The notes: a model not told the origin generated them from the letters alone. Positions 8,991 to 17,346 are shown, numbered from the stretch's first letter. The stretch is 64,000 nt of DNA from Mucilaginibacter saanensis (GCF_014200575.1 NZ_JACHBZ010000001.1:248001-312000); one strand, 5' to 3'. Numbers and translations: made by a program.

Positions 8991-9539
8991 ATGGAAACTC
9001 AAAATTTTGAAATTGTAAGCGCACAAAGCAACATTGACTGGACCGGCCGTAAAATAACCGGGGCACATAATGGTACCATCGCTATTAAGGAAGGTACCCT
9101 GAACCTGAACGACGGAAAGCTTACCGGCGGAAAATTCATCATTGATACCACATCAATTATAATCCTTGATGTTACAGATCCGGCTACCAACGCACAGTTT
9201 GCAGGTCACCTGGCTTCGGATGATTTCTTTTCATCAGAAAAATTCCCCGGTGCCGTATTTGAAATTACTTCGGCTGTTTTTAAGGCAGGTTCAGAATATC
9301 ATATCAACGGTAACCTTACCATAAAAAACATTACCGAACCTGTGGCATTTGACGCTCACGTAGATGTTGATAATAGCACGCTTACTGCTACTGGTAAAAT
9401 TGTGGTTGACCGTACCAAATACAATATGAAATTCCGCTCCGGTAATTTCTTTAAAGATCTTGGCGATACCCTGATCTATAATGATTTTGATCTGAATGTA
9501 AGTATTACTGCAAAAGCTGGTGTACCAGCCCTTGCTTAA
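8991..9539 (+). CDS. YceI family protein (polyisoprenoid/lipid-binding lipocalin-like)
   Basis: 182-residue YceI-family beta-barrel protein that probably binds an amphipathic isoprenoid or fatty-acid-like ligand. The family pattern is seen in SNIDWTGRKITGAHNG near the start, the central HLASDDFFSSEKFPGAVFEI, HINGNLTIKNITEPVAF, and the late DRTKYNMKF. No signal peptide is visible, so it appears cytoplasmic, unlike E. coli YceI. It is the first gene of an operon behind two Crp-type sites; the tautomerase gene follows after 11 bp. A stress role is inferred from context. Confidence 0.9.
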   Translation: METQNFEIVSAQSNIDWTGRKITGAHNGTIAIKEGTLNLNDGKLTGGKFIIDTTSIIILDVTDPATNAQFAGHLASDDFFSSEKFPGAVFEITSAVFKAGSEYHINGNLTIKNITEPVAFDAHVDVDNSTLTATGKIVVDRTKYNMKFRSGNFFKDLGDTLIYNDFDLNVSITAKAGVPALA

Positions 9540-9550
9540 AAATTAAAGCC

Positions 9551-9769
9551 ATGCCATATATTAAAATAGAGGTAACCCGCGAAGGTGTTACCCGTGAGCA
9601 AAAGCAAACATTAATAAAAGGTGTTACTGAACTGATCAGTAATACCTTGAACAAAGACCCGAATTTAACGCACGTAGTGATCCAGGAAATTGATCTGGAT
9701 GACTGGGGTTATGCAGGCGAACAGGTTTCGGTATTAAGAGAAAAAGGCATCACTGCCGATAAAAAATAA
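9551..9769 (+). CDS. 4-oxalocrotonate tautomerase family protein
   Basis: 72-residue tautomerase-superfamily subunit. After removal of Met1 it begins with the catalytic N-terminal proline (PYIKIEVTREGVTREQK), followed by the beta-alpha-beta fold. The TREQKQTLIKGVTELI helix and the HVVIQEIDLDDWGYAG region fit the family; the expected function is keto-enol tautomerisation or a related promiscuous reaction, with multimer formation. It is 11 bp after YceI and 5 bp before the SDR gene, within one operon. The natural substrate is not identifiable. Confidence 0.88.
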   Translation: MPYIKIEVTREGVTREQKQTLIKGVTELISNTLNKDPNLTHVVIQEIDLDDWGYAGEQVSVLREKGITADKK

Positions 9770-9774
9770 CCGTC

Positions 9775-10521
9775 ATGAAAAAGCAAACAGTAATAGTAAC
9801 CGGTGCATCCTCCGGAATTGGGTTCGGGATTGCAAAATACTTCCTGGAAAGGGGCGACAATGTGGTCATTAATTCATCAGGCAGCGCCAAATTAAATAAG
9901 GCCTACGAAGAGCTTGGTGCTGGCGATAACCTAGCTTTTGTTGCCGGTGATATAAGCGATAAAAATACCGGAATAAGGCTCGTTGCCGAAGCTATTGAAA
10001 AATTTGGTTCGGCAGATGTATTGGTAAATAATGCTGGCATATTTGGTACAAAGCCATTTTTGGAGGTGGACGAAGCCTACCTTGACCGCTTTTTGAATAC
10101 CAACCTTAAGGGTACTTACTTTACCACCCAGGCTGTTATACCTCAAATGCTTAAACAGCATGATGGCGTAGTGATTAATATTGGTACACCGCTGGTAAAT
10201 CATGCTTTGGGTAGCTTTAATACTTCAGCAGCATTAAGCAGTAAAGGTGCTATACACTCACTTACCATACAATTAGCGGCAGAGTTTGGTAAACGTAATA
10301 TCAGGGTAAATACGGTAGCTCCGGGTGTTATCCGCACGCCAATGCACGTTCATGGGGATGAAGATAATGCTGATCAAAGCGCCGGGATACATTTGGTGAA
10401 CAGGGTAGGCGAGGTAGAGGATGTTGCAGAAATGGTTTATACCGTTGCCAAAAGCAATTTTATTAATGGCGCCATTATTAATGTTGACGGAGGCATGGCC
10501 GCTGGGCATAACCTCGGTTAA
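9775..10521 (+). CDS. SDR family protein with non-canonical active site
   Basis: 248-residue Rossmann-fold short-chain dehydrogenase. The cofactor motif TGASSGIGFGIA and the NNAG motif (VNNAGIFG) are intact, and the C-terminus NGAIINVDGGMAAG is typical. The active site is not: where classical SDRs have YxxxK the sequence is ALSSK, so the Tyr is Ala153 while Lys157 is kept, and the preceding strand reads INIGTPL rather than INISS. It therefore may bind nucleotide without normal dehydrogenase chemistry, or use a different residue. It sits 5 bp after the tautomerase gene in the putative Crp-controlled operon. Confidence 0.87.
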   Translation: MKKQTVIVTGASSGIGFGIAKYFLERGDNVVINSSGSAKLNKAYEELGAGDNLAFVAGDISDKNTGIRLVAEAIEKFGSADVLVNNAGIFGTKPFLEVDEAYLDRFLNTNLKGTYFTTQAVIPQMLKQHDGVVINIGTPLVNHALGSFNTSAALSSKGAIHSLTIQLAAEFGKRNIRVNTVAPGVIRTPMHVHGDEDNADQSAGIHLVNRVGEVEDVAEMVYTVAKSNFINGAIINVDGGMAAGHNLG

Positions 10522-10537
10522 ATTTAATGTAATAATC

Positions 10538-11011
10538 ATGAAACGTTTTTTGCTGATCAACTTATTTATACTGAACGCCTGCTTGCTTAATGCGCAGCAG
10601 GTAGGTAATAAACAATCAAAAAATATAAATATCATGGAAAATTCAAAAGAAGATTCATTAGCAATCTCACAAACACTGGATAATTATTTCAAAGCTATTT
10701 ATGAGGGCGATGTTGCCCTGTTAAGTAGTACCTTTAATCCGGGAACGCTGTTATTTGGCGATGTAAAGGGGCAACCCTATGCTAAAACGCTTGATGTATA
10801 TTTGGATGGGGTTAAAAACCGCCAAAGCCCTAAAGATTCTGGTAAACCCTTCAAGGGTGAGATATTTAACATCAATGTGATCAATAGCATTGCCATAGCA
10901 AAAGTTCGTGTTAAAATGTACGAGTTTAACTATCACGAATTGCTGTCGTTTCATAAAATTGATAACCGTTGGCTTATTATAAATAAAATGATAACCGACG
11001 TGCCTGAATAA
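10538..11011 (+). CDS. Secreted NTF2-like (putative lumazine-binding, PF12893-type) protein
   Basis: 157-residue protein with a signal peptide (residues 1-20, MKRFLLINLF to LNAQ) and an NTF2-like cone-fold domain (about 38-157; ISQTLDNYFKAIYEGD, KVRVKMYEF, LLSFHKIDNRWLIINKM). It resembles the SnoaL/DUF4440-like putative lumazine-binding group. The ATG at 10538 is chosen because upstream in-frame codons lie inside the SDR gene and this start gives the signal peptide. The role in the operon is unknown; an export-targeted ligand binder or enzyme is possible. Confidence 0.82.
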   Translation: MKRFLLINLFILNACLLNAQQVGNKQSKNINIMENSKEDSLAISQTLDNYFKAIYEGDVALLSSTFNPGTLLFGDVKGQPYAKTLDVYLDGVKNRQSPKDSGKPFKGEIFNINVINSIAIAKVRVKMYEFNYHELLSFHKIDNRWLIINKMITDVPE

Positions 11012-11029
11012 GAGTAAAACTTAAAAATC

Positions 11030-12115
11030 ATGTGGTACAATACAAAAGCAGCACAAATATTAGGTATTGAATATCCTATTTTGCAGGGGCCATTCGGAGG
11101 TAACCTGTCATCAGTTGAGTTGGTAGCTACCGTATCCAACGCTGGCGGATTGGGCGGATACGGCGCCTATACTTTAAGTGCACAGGAGATTATTGAGGTA
11201 GACAGGCAACTAAAGGCAGCTACCAATAAGCCTTATAATATTAACCTATGGGTATCAGACCATGACGCGGCGAATGGGGGCGTAACCGACGCACAGTTTG
11301 AGCAAACCAAAGCCCTATTCAAGCCTTATTTTGATGAGTTGGCTATACCGTTTCCTGATAAACCGGCGCCGTTTAAGCCGAGGTTTGAAAACCAGGTTGA
11401 AGCTTTGTTACATTTAAAACCTGCGGTGTTCAGTTTTATGTTTGGCGTTCCGTCGGCAGATATACTGGAGCAATGCCGTAAATTAGGCATTGCTACTGTT
11501 GGCGCAGCCACCACACTCGATGAAGCTATACTGCTGGAGGCAGCCGGGGTTGATATGATCATTGCATCGGGGTTTGAGGCAGGCGGTCACAGGCCATCAT
11601 TTCTGACATCGGCAGAGTCATCAGTTACGGGTACTTTTGTGTTGTTGCAACAGGTCAGGGATAAGGTAAAAACGCCCATTATAGCCGCAGGAGGCATAGC
11701 CGATGGAAAAGGTGTTGCTGCTGCCCTGGCACTGGGAGCAAGTGCCGCGCAAATAGGCACTGCATTTTTAGCTTGCGATGAGTCAAACGCGCTGTCTATA
11801 CACCGGCAAATGTTGTTTTCTGATGCGGCTAAATATACAACCCTGTCACGTGCCTTTACCGGTAGGCTTGGCCGGGGCATTAGCAGCAGGGTAGCCAAAG
11901 ATATGTTAGGTAAGGAAGCCGGTTTTTTGCCATTTCCGCTGCAAACACAGTTCATATCATCATTAAGAAAAGCTGCTATTGAGCAAAAAAAGTGGGATAT
12001 GATTTTATTTTGGGGCGGGCAGATAGCACCTGTACTTAAACATACCAAGGCCGGTGAATTAATGCAGGCCATACTGAAAGAAACAACCGACTACTTTAAT
12101 GATCTGAAATATTAA
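11030..12115 (+). CDS. Nitronate monooxygenase family flavoprotein
   Basis: 361-residue FMN-dependent TIM-barrel enzyme of the nitronate monooxygenase (2-nitropropane dioxygenase) family, oxidising alkyl nitronates such as propionate-3-nitronate. Seen: YPILQGPFGG at the N-terminus, SNAGGLGGYGAY, GFEAGGHRPSFLT, the phosphate-binding IIAAGGIADGKGVAAAL and GASAAQIGTAFLACDES. The catalytic His of class I enzymes corresponds to the His of EAGGHRP. It is 18 bp after the NTF2-like gene, and with the tautomerase and SDR genes suggests detoxification of reactive small molecules. Confidence 0.88.
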   Translation: MWYNTKAAQILGIEYPILQGPFGGNLSSVELVATVSNAGGLGGYGAYTLSAQEIIEVDRQLKAATNKPYNINLWVSDHDAANGGVTDAQFEQTKALFKPYFDELAIPFPDKPAPFKPRFENQVEALLHLKPAVFSFMFGVPSADILEQCRKLGIATVGAATTLDEAILLEAAGVDMIIASGFEAGGHRPSFLTSAESSVTGTFVLLQQVRDKVKTPIIAAGGIADGKGVAAALALGASAAQIGTAFLACDESNALSIHRQMLFSDAAKYTTLSRAFTGRLGRGISSRVAKDMLGKEAGFLPFPLQTQFISSLRKAAIEQKKWDMILFWGGQIAPVLKHTKAGELMQAILKETTDYFNDLKY

Positions 12116-12121
12116 AATAGC

Positions 12122-12456
12122 ATGATGAAAAGCACAATCAATGTGACTTACCTGGGCGGGCCCACCATAATCCAGGAAATTGGCGGTCTGCGATTGATGA
12201 TCGACCTATGCTTGACCCTGCAGGTACATCGTTCATGATCAATCAAAAACCAGCCTATTGGAAATCTGAAGGGCCTGCATTTACAGAACTTGGTAAAATT
12301 GATATGGTGTTGTTAAGTCATGACCAGTATGGCGATAATTTAGATAATGCAAGCCGCCAACTAATTCAAACAGTTCCGCAAACGCTGAGTACAAAAATTG
12401 GTACGGAAAGGCTACAGGGAAACGCCCACCAACACATTAAAACAACAATACAATGA
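12122..12456 (+). pseudogene. Broken MBL-fold metallohydrolase remnant (UlaG-like)
   Basis: The first reading frame gives TINVTYLGGPTIIQEIGGL and LMID, typical of the N-terminus of MBL-fold hydrolases, then runs out. The homologous continuation (DPAGTSF, FTELGKIDMVLLSHDQYGDNLDN) is in another frame, starting at about 12208. A single C missing near 12205 (GACCTATG for GACCCTATG) would explain the shift. The metal motif has decayed (HDQYGDN in place of HxHxDN), and the sequence ends after about 110 codons although the family runs to about 250, so most of the domain is deleted. Its stop overlaps the next gene by 4 bp. Confidence 0.82.
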
Positions 12457-13295
12457 ACTCATCAAAAGTATGGTACGTTACCGGGGCTTCCCAGGGATTG
12501 GGACTTATTCTGGTGAAAAAACTATTGGATGAAGGCTATCGTGTAGCTGCCACCTCGCGCACTGCCGATACCTTGAACCGGTTGGTAGGGCTTTGTGATA
12601 AAACCCGGTTCCTGGCCCTGGCGGTCGATCTTACTAATGTAGATTCTATCCAACAATCGGTTGCGCAAACCATAGCAACTTTTGGGCAGATAGATGTAGT
12701 GGTAAATAATGCGGGTTATGGAATGGCCTGTACGGCAGAGGAAACCAGTGAACAGGATATACGCAACATTTTTAACATTAATGTGCTGGCTGCTATTGAT
12801 GTTACTAAAAGTGTATTGCCTGTTATGCGGCAACAACGGTCGGGTTATTTTATTAATATATCGTCGGTTGCGGGCTTTGTTGGTGCTCCCGGCTGGTCAA
12901 TTTATTCGGCCACGAAGGCCGCTGTTACCGCTTTTTCAGAAGTGCTGGCTGCCGATGTGAAGGAGTTTGGAATTAAAGTAACCATTGCCGAGCCATCGGG
13001 TTTCAGAACAGGTTTTTTAACCAAGGATTCGCTGGCATTTACCGAAAGCAGGATAGAAGGGTATGAGGCTGTTAAAAGCACACAGCAACGATACCTGGCC
13101 ATGGATGGCCAGCAAGCTGGCGACCCTGATAAAGCCGCCGAAATATTTATTGAACTGGCCGAAAATGTTGAGCCGCCGCTTCATCTGTTTATGGGTGCTG
13201 ACGCTTACCATAGGGCAACAGAAAAACTTTCATTCATGTTAACCGAAGCAGAAAAATGGAAGGCAACAAGCTTTGCTGCAGATTTTGGGTCATAA
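12453..13295 (+). CDS. SDR family NAD(P)-dependent oxidoreductase
   Basis: 280-residue classical short-chain dehydrogenase. TGASQGLGLILV binds the cofactor, the TSR after strand 2 suggests NADP preference, VVNNAGYG is present, and the active site is intact (INISSVAG then YSATK). The closest general type is the fungal/bacterial oxidoreductase group with a long C-terminal lid. The start codon overlaps the stop of the degraded MBL gene (ATGA), so translation may still be coupled to that remnant. The substrate is unknown. Likely last gene of the Crp-linked operon. Confidence 0.9.
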   Translation: MNSSKVWYVTGASQGLGLILVKKLLDEGYRVAATSRTADTLNRLVGLCDKTRFLALAVDLTNVDSIQQSVAQTIATFGQIDVVVNNAGYGMACTAEETSEQDIRNIFNINVLAAIDVTKSVLPVMRQQRSGYFINISSVAGFVGAPGWSIYSATKAAVTAFSEVLAADVKEFGIKVTIAEPSGFRTGFLTKDSLAFTESRIEGYEAVKSTQQRYLAMDGQQAGDPDKAAEIFIELAENVEPPLHLFMGADAYHRATEKLSFMLTEAEKWKATSFAADFGS

Positions 13296-13394
13296 ATAAT
13301 TTAAACGCGCGTTGGTTTGCGCTAACAAAATCAAAAGAGTTATTAATAGATTAGTAAAACAGGGGTCATAAGCTTTAAGGCACTTTTTAGACAT

Positions 13395-13423
13395 AAAAAA
13401 GCCTCTTAGTTTCCTAAGAAGCT
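13395..13423 (-). terminator. Rho-independent terminator of tRNA-Phe
   Basis: On the reverse strand, AGCTTCTTAG pairs with CTAAGAGGCT (one G-U pair) across a GAAA tetraloop and is followed by six T residues. It lies 10 bp beyond the tRNA 3' end. Confidence 0.85.
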
Positions 13424-13433
13424 TTTGAAGCTG

Positions 13434-13506
13434 TGGTATCAGCTGGGATCGAACCAGCGACACAAGGATTTTCAGTCCTTTGCTCTACCGACTGAGCTAT
13501 GATACC
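13434..13506 (-). tRNA. tRNA-Phe (anticodon GAA)
   Basis: 73-nt cloverleaf on the reverse strand: acceptor GGTATCA pairs with TGATACC plus discriminator A, D-loop AGCTCAGTCGGTAGAGC, anticodon loop CTGAAAA with anticodon GAA, and T arm GGTTCGATCC. CCA is not encoded. It stands alone and is followed by its own terminator. Confidence 0.97.
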
Positions 13507-13713
13507 TTCGTTTGGGGAGTGCAAATGTAGCTTTTTTTTTATGTTTGAAAAGTTTTTTTTGAAAAAAATTTAAAAAAATATGAATGGCAGGTGCCTGTTT
13601 ACTTTAATTGTTCACTTAATCAGTTACTTAGCTGCTGTAATATTTTTAAGGTCTAAAACATTTTTCTGTTTCAACAATTCATTTAACTTTGAATAAAATA
13701 CTATGCACGCATA

Positions 13714-15015
13714 ATGATTGCACAGGCTATATTTATTATCATTTTAGGCGCAGCTATTTATCTGTTCGCCAAAAACGCCGCTAAAATAAGGCGTAATATA
13801 TTGCTGGGGAAGGATACCGACCGGTCTGACCAGTCTGCCAAACGCTGGACGGTAATGGCAAAAGTAGCCCTTGGGCAAACCAAAATGGTGAAAAGGCCGG
13901 TAGCCGCTGTTATGCACTTCTTCATCTATGTTGGTTTTGTGATTATCAACCTTGAGGTACTGGAGATCATGATTGATGGCGTTTTCGGATCTCATCGTAT
14001 ATTCTCAACGCCGCTTGGTGGTTTATACAATTTATTGATAGGTGGTTTTGAGGCACTGGCCGTATTGGTGCTGGTGGCCTGTATCGTTTTTCTGTGCCGG
14101 CGCAATATTGTGCGCTTAAAACGCTTTACAGGCACCGAGATGACCCAATGGCCTAAATCCGACGCCAACTATATCCTCATCACCGAAATATTGCTGATGA
14201 CCGCTTTTTTAACAATGAACGCTGCCGACTATAAGTTGCAGTTGCTTCATTTTGGTCATTACGTTAAGGCGGGTAGTTTTCCGGTAAGTTCGTTGATCGC
14301 TCCTTTATTGCCCAATGGTGCGGGTGGCCTGGTAATTACGGAGCGCATTTGCTGGTGGTTTCACATTGTGGGTATTTTGTTATTCTTAAATTATCTGCCT
14401 TATTCCAAGCACTTCCATATCCTGCTGGCTTTTCCTAATACTTATTATTCCAATTTGAATGTAAAGGGTAAGTTTACCAACATGGCTTCGGTTACCAATG
14501 AAGTTAAAGCCATGCTTGATCCTTCCTTTGTGCCTGAAAATACCGGCGAGCCTGCACGTTTTGGGGTTAAGGATGTTAAGGATCTTACCTGGAAAAACCT
14601 CATGGAGGCCTATACCTGTACCGAGTGCGGCAGGTGTACATCGGTTTGTCCGGCTAATATCACGGGTAAGTTGCTGTCGCCCCGTAAAATTATGATGGAT
14701 ACCCGCGACAGGATCACCGAAATGGGTAATAATCTGGATAAGCATGGTAAAGATTATGACGATGGTAAAGCTTTATTAGATAACTACATCACCCGCGAGG
14801 AACTTTGGGCCTGTACTACCTGCAATGCCTGTGTGGATGCCTGCCCGGTAAATATTAATCCGCTGGAGATTATTACGGAGATGCGCCGTTACGTTGTAAT
14901 GGAAGAATCACAGGCCCCGGCAAGCTTGAACAATATGTTTAGTAATGTGGAGAACAATGGTGCCCCATGGAAATACAGCCAGGCGGATAGGTTTAACTGG
15001 GCAGATAAGGATTAA
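13714..15015 (+). CDS. Membrane-bound (Fe-S) oxidoreductase subunit, HdrC/HdrE-like fusion
   Basis: 433-residue protein with an N-terminal membrane part (segments near 4-18, 66-88, 105-130, 150-168 and 217-235, NarI/HdrE-like) and a C-terminal dicluster ferredoxin domain. Two 4Fe-4S motifs are seen: Cys302-305-308-312 (CTECGRCTSVCP) and Cys367-370-373-377 (CTTCNACVDACP). It should pass electrons between the quinone pool and a soluble partner. The partner is likely the cysteine-rich CCG protein at 15505, which carries the HdrB-like half. A DUF2750 gene lies between them. The physiological donor is not identifiable. Confidence 0.87.
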   Translation: MIAQAIFIIILGAAIYLFAKNAAKIRRNILLGKDTDRSDQSAKRWTVMAKVALGQTKMVKRPVAAVMHFFIYVGFVIINLEVLEIMIDGVFGSHRIFSTPLGGLYNLLIGGFEALAVLVLVACIVFLCRRNIVRLKRFTGTEMTQWPKSDANYILITEILLMTAFLTMNAADYKLQLLHFGHYVKAGSFPVSSLIAPLLPNGAGGLVITERICWWFHIVGILLFLNYLPYSKHFHILLAFPNTYYSNLNVKGKFTNMASVTNEVKAMLDPSFVPENTGEPARFGVKDVKDLTWKNLMEAYTCTECGRCTSVCPANITGKLLSPRKIMMDTRDRITEMGNNLDKHGKDYDDGKALLDNYITREELWACTTCNACVDACPVNINPLEIITEMRRYVVMEESQAPASLNNMFSNVENNGAPWKYSQADRFNWADKD

Positions 15016-15042
15016 GCCGGTGGCTCATAATAGATAAAAAAC

Positions 15043-15483
15043 ATGTTACAGGATATAGCAACAATTGAATCAAAATACCAGCTATTTATAGAGCAGGTGG
15101 CAGCAACCAAATTGGTATGGGTATTAAAAAGTAAAACCGGATGGGCTAACACGCATTCAAGTGATAGTGAAGAGGTGGATGTAGTGCCGTTTTGGTCAGA
15201 CAGGGCTTTGGCTAAAGTTTGTGCCAGGGATGACTGGCGCGGCTATTTGCCCGTTGAAATTCCGCTGGTGGAGTTTTTGGAAAACTGGTGCATAGGTATG
15301 GCCGAAATGGGAACTTTAGCAGGCATTAACTGGGATGCCAATATGTTTGGAAAGGAAAGCGGAGCGGTAAACGTAGCGATTGATATTCTTAAACAACTAA
15401 ATGTTATCGATTCTGCAATTGCGTTTAAAAATTATGAAAGTATAAACGAATTTATAGCAGACATCAGTGAGTCATTGGATTAA
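15043..15483 (+). CDS. DUF2750 family protein
   Basis: 146-residue soluble protein with the DUF2750 signature: WVLKSKTGWANTHSSDSEE, VVPFWSDRALAKVCARDDW, IPLVEFLENWCIGMAEMG, GINWDANMFG. No catalytic motif or membrane segment is visible. It is 27 bp after the membrane Fe-S gene and 21 bp before the CCG-domain gene, so all three are probably cotranscribed. Function is unknown; members of this type often resemble small immunity or housekeeping proteins, and its place between two redox partners may be incidental. Confidence 0.85.
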   Translation: MLQDIATIESKYQLFIEQVAATKLVWVLKSKTGWANTHSSDSEEVDVVPFWSDRALAKVCARDDWRGYLPVEIPLVEFLENWCIGMAEMGTLAGINWDANMFGKESGAVNVAIDILKQLNVIDSAIAFKNYESINEFIADISESLD

Positions 15484-15504
15484 TGGTTATATAAAGCTTA
15501 AATA

Positions 15505-16293
15505 ATGAACCAAAAGATACCTACCATGGCCGATATGGCCGCGCAAGGGCAGGAGCCGGAGATATTATTCTGGGTGGGATGTGCCGGTAGCTTTGATGAG
15601 CGGGCGCAGAAAATAACCCGCGACATTTGTAAGATATTGCAGCATGTGGGCATCAGTTATGCCGTGTTGGGTACTGAGGAAAGCTGTACAGGTGACCCGG
15701 CCAAGCGTTCAGGTAACGAGTTTTTGTTTCAGATGCTGGCCATGACCAATATAGAGGTGCTTAACGGCTATAACGTTAAAAAGATAGTGACTGGCTGCCC
15801 GCATTGTTTTAATACCATTAAAAATGAGTATCCGGGCTTGGGTGGCAATTACGAGGTGATACACCATTCGCAGCTTATTCAGCAGCTTATTGATGAGGGT
15901 AAGTTAAAGGCTACGGGTGGCGAGAGTTTTAAAGGCAAAAAGATCACCTTTCATGATCCCTGCTACCTGGGTAGGGGCAACAACGTGTACGAAGCGCCGC
16001 GTGCGGCTCTTGAAATTTTGGATGCTGAACTGGTTGAGCTGAAACGATGCAAATCAAACGGGCTATGTTGCGGAGCCGGTGGCGGGCAAATGTTCAAAGA
16101 GCCTGAGCCTGGGAAAAAGGAGATCAATATGGAGCGCATGCAGGATATTTTAGAGGCAAAGGCAGAGGTTGTTGCCGCTGCCTGTCCCTTTTGCATGACC
16201 ATGCTTAGCGATGGCATAAAACACCAGGATAAAGAGCAGGAGATACGAGTGCTGGATATTGCCGAAATAACGGTCAGGGCAAATAACTTATAG
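15505..16293 (+). CDS. (Fe-S)-binding protein with two CCG domains (HdrB-like)
   Basis: 262-residue cytoplasmic protein with two cysteine-rich CCG domains as in heterodisulfide reductase subunit B, GlpC and LutA. First domain: VGCAGSFDE, EESCTGDPAKRSGNE and TGCPHCFNTI. Second: HDPCYLGRGN, GLCCGAGGGQM and ACPFCMTML. Such domains bind a non-cubane Fe-S cluster and act on thiols, or pass electrons to flavin-linked dehydrogenases. It pairs with the membrane Fe-S protein at 13714. Its last 6 bp overlap the convergent gene on the other strand. Confidence 0.88.
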   Translation: MNQKIPTMADMAAQGQEPEILFWVGCAGSFDERAQKITRDICKILQHVGISYAVLGTEESCTGDPAKRSGNEFLFQMLAMTNIEVLNGYNVKKIVTGCPHCFNTIKNEYPGLGGNYEVIHHSQLIQQLIDEGKLKATGGESFKGKKITFHDPCYLGRGNNVYEAPRAALEILDAELVELKRCKSNGLCCGAGGGQMFKEPEPGKKEINMERMQDILEAKAEVVAAACPFCMTMLSDGIKHQDKEQEIRVLDIAEITVRANNL

Positions 16294-16770
16294 TCCTTTC
16301 ACTTTAAAATAATTTAATGCGCTTTTTAAGCTGTCCAGCCTTTGGGGGCTCATGTTTTTAACGGGCAGTTCAAGCACGGTCGACATAGAGTCAATATCCC
16401 CTTTAGGGTCTTCATACGTCTGTACAATAATATCATCTGCAGTTGTGCTTAATTGGAGGGTGCCTGTTTTGTCATCTCCATGGTATTCCACGTCGTTTAA
16501 ACGGTGTAAATTAAAGGAGTAATACTCCTGTTTACCATGTTGATAAGTTTTCCGGAGGCGTAAAAAATAGTCGTTGGTAAGGGTAAGTTCCCACTTTTTT
16601 AATTTAATATCAAGCGATGGATTATATGATTCTGAAAGGCATTTATTGCTCCAGTCAAGCCATTCCGGTTCGTCTGTTTGTGGTCTGAAGCTGTAATTAA
16701 GCCATCCGGCAAGCAAAATGCCGGTAACTAACAGTGTTTTTTTTATTTGCGGCACAAGTGTTTTTTTCAT
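16288..16770 (-). CDS. Hypothetical exported protein
   Basis: 160 residues from an ATG at 16770 (longer in-frame starts exist but are less likely). An N-terminal hydrophobic segment (about 10-26, TLLVTGILLAGWL) preceded by lysines suggests a signal peptide or anchor. The rest is a soluble beta-rich domain (WELTLTNDYFLRLRKTY, GTLQLSTTADDIIVQTYEDP). I do not recognise a family. It converges with the CCG gene with a 6-bp overlap and diverges from the 16816 gene, 45 bp apart. Confidence 0.7.
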   Translation of the reverse strand: MKKTLVPQIKKTLLVTGILLAGWLNYSFRPQTDEPEWLDWSNKCLSESYNPSLDIKLKKWELTLTNDYFLRLRKTYQHGKQEYYSFNLHRLNDVEYHGDDKTGTLQLSTTADDIIVQTYEDPKGDIDSMSTVLELPVKNMSPQRLDSLKSALNYFKVKGL

Positions 16771-16804
16771 GACAACAAAATGTAACCCGAAGTTAATAAA
16801 TTGA

Positions 16805-16812
16805 TATTTTTG
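16805..16812 (+). promoter_or_regulatory. -7 box close to the start codon
   Basis: TATTTTTG fits the Bacteroidota -7 consensus TAnnTTTG and ends 3 bp before the ATG at 16816. A transcript from it would be leaderless or nearly so. Confidence 0.5.
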
Positions 16813-16815
16813 TAA

Positions 16816-17295
16816 ATGGAATTTTCTCAACACTCAAGAGTTTGGATATACCAGGCCGATAAAAAATTATCAGACCCGGAAGTGCAGCAGATACAGCAGG
16901 AGCTTGATAAGTTTAGTACCGGCTGGACAGCCCACAACAACCAGTTAAAGGCTAAAGGCGAGATCAGGTATAACAGGTTTTTAATCCTGATAGTTGATGA
17001 AAGCCAGGCCGGGGCCAGCGGTTGTTCCATTGATAAATCGGTTCATTTTATGAAACAGATTGAGCAGCATTTTAACATCAACCTGTTTGACAGGTTTAAC
17101 CTGGCCTATCGCGATGGTGAAGAGGTGAAATCGTTGCCACGCCATGCCTTTGAAGACCTTTTAAAGCAGGGGGAAATAAATACCGAAACCATTGTTTACA
17201 ACAACATGGTGCAAAACGTAGCTGAACTGGAAACCAAATGGGAGGTGCCGTTTAAAAATAGCTGGCACATACAGTTGTTTCGTGATCTGGTTTAA
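16816..17295 (+). CDS. Conserved hypothetical protein of Bacteroidota
   Basis: 159-residue soluble protein. It resembles a small Bacteroidota family that databases often label ABC transporter ATPase, although no Walker motif is visible here, so that name should not be trusted. Visible features: an alpha/beta arrangement, WIYQADKKLSDPEVQQIQ at the start, FSTGWTAHNNQLKA, and CSIDKSVHFMKQIEQ in the middle. The segment VDESQAGASGCSID may be a conserved site. A -7 promoter box lies directly before the ATG. Function unknown. Confidence 0.78.
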   Translation: MEFSQHSRVWIYQADKKLSDPEVQQIQQELDKFSTGWTAHNNQLKAKGEIRYNRFLILIVDESQAGASGCSIDKSVHFMKQIEQHFNINLFDRFNLAYRDGEEVKSLPRHAFEDLLKQGEINTETIVYNNMVQNVAELETKWEVPFKNSWHIQLFRDLV

Positions 17296-17346
17296 TTTGC
17301 TGCACCAGGGCTTTTATTAAACCATTGTATTTGTTAAATTTAATTT

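Larger units (their letters stand above)
13296..13713. other. Intergenic region with tRNA-Phe and terminator
   Basis: 418 bp between the SDR gene and the Fe-S gene. Besides the reverse-strand tRNA-Phe and its terminator it contains an A/T-rich leader (13540-13713) that probably carries the Fe-S operon promoter. No other ORF is supported. Confidence 0.7.

Noticed and set aside
16816..17295. ABC transporter ATPase label for this protein
   Set aside because: No Walker A, Walker B or signature motif is present; the label in databases appears to be an error.
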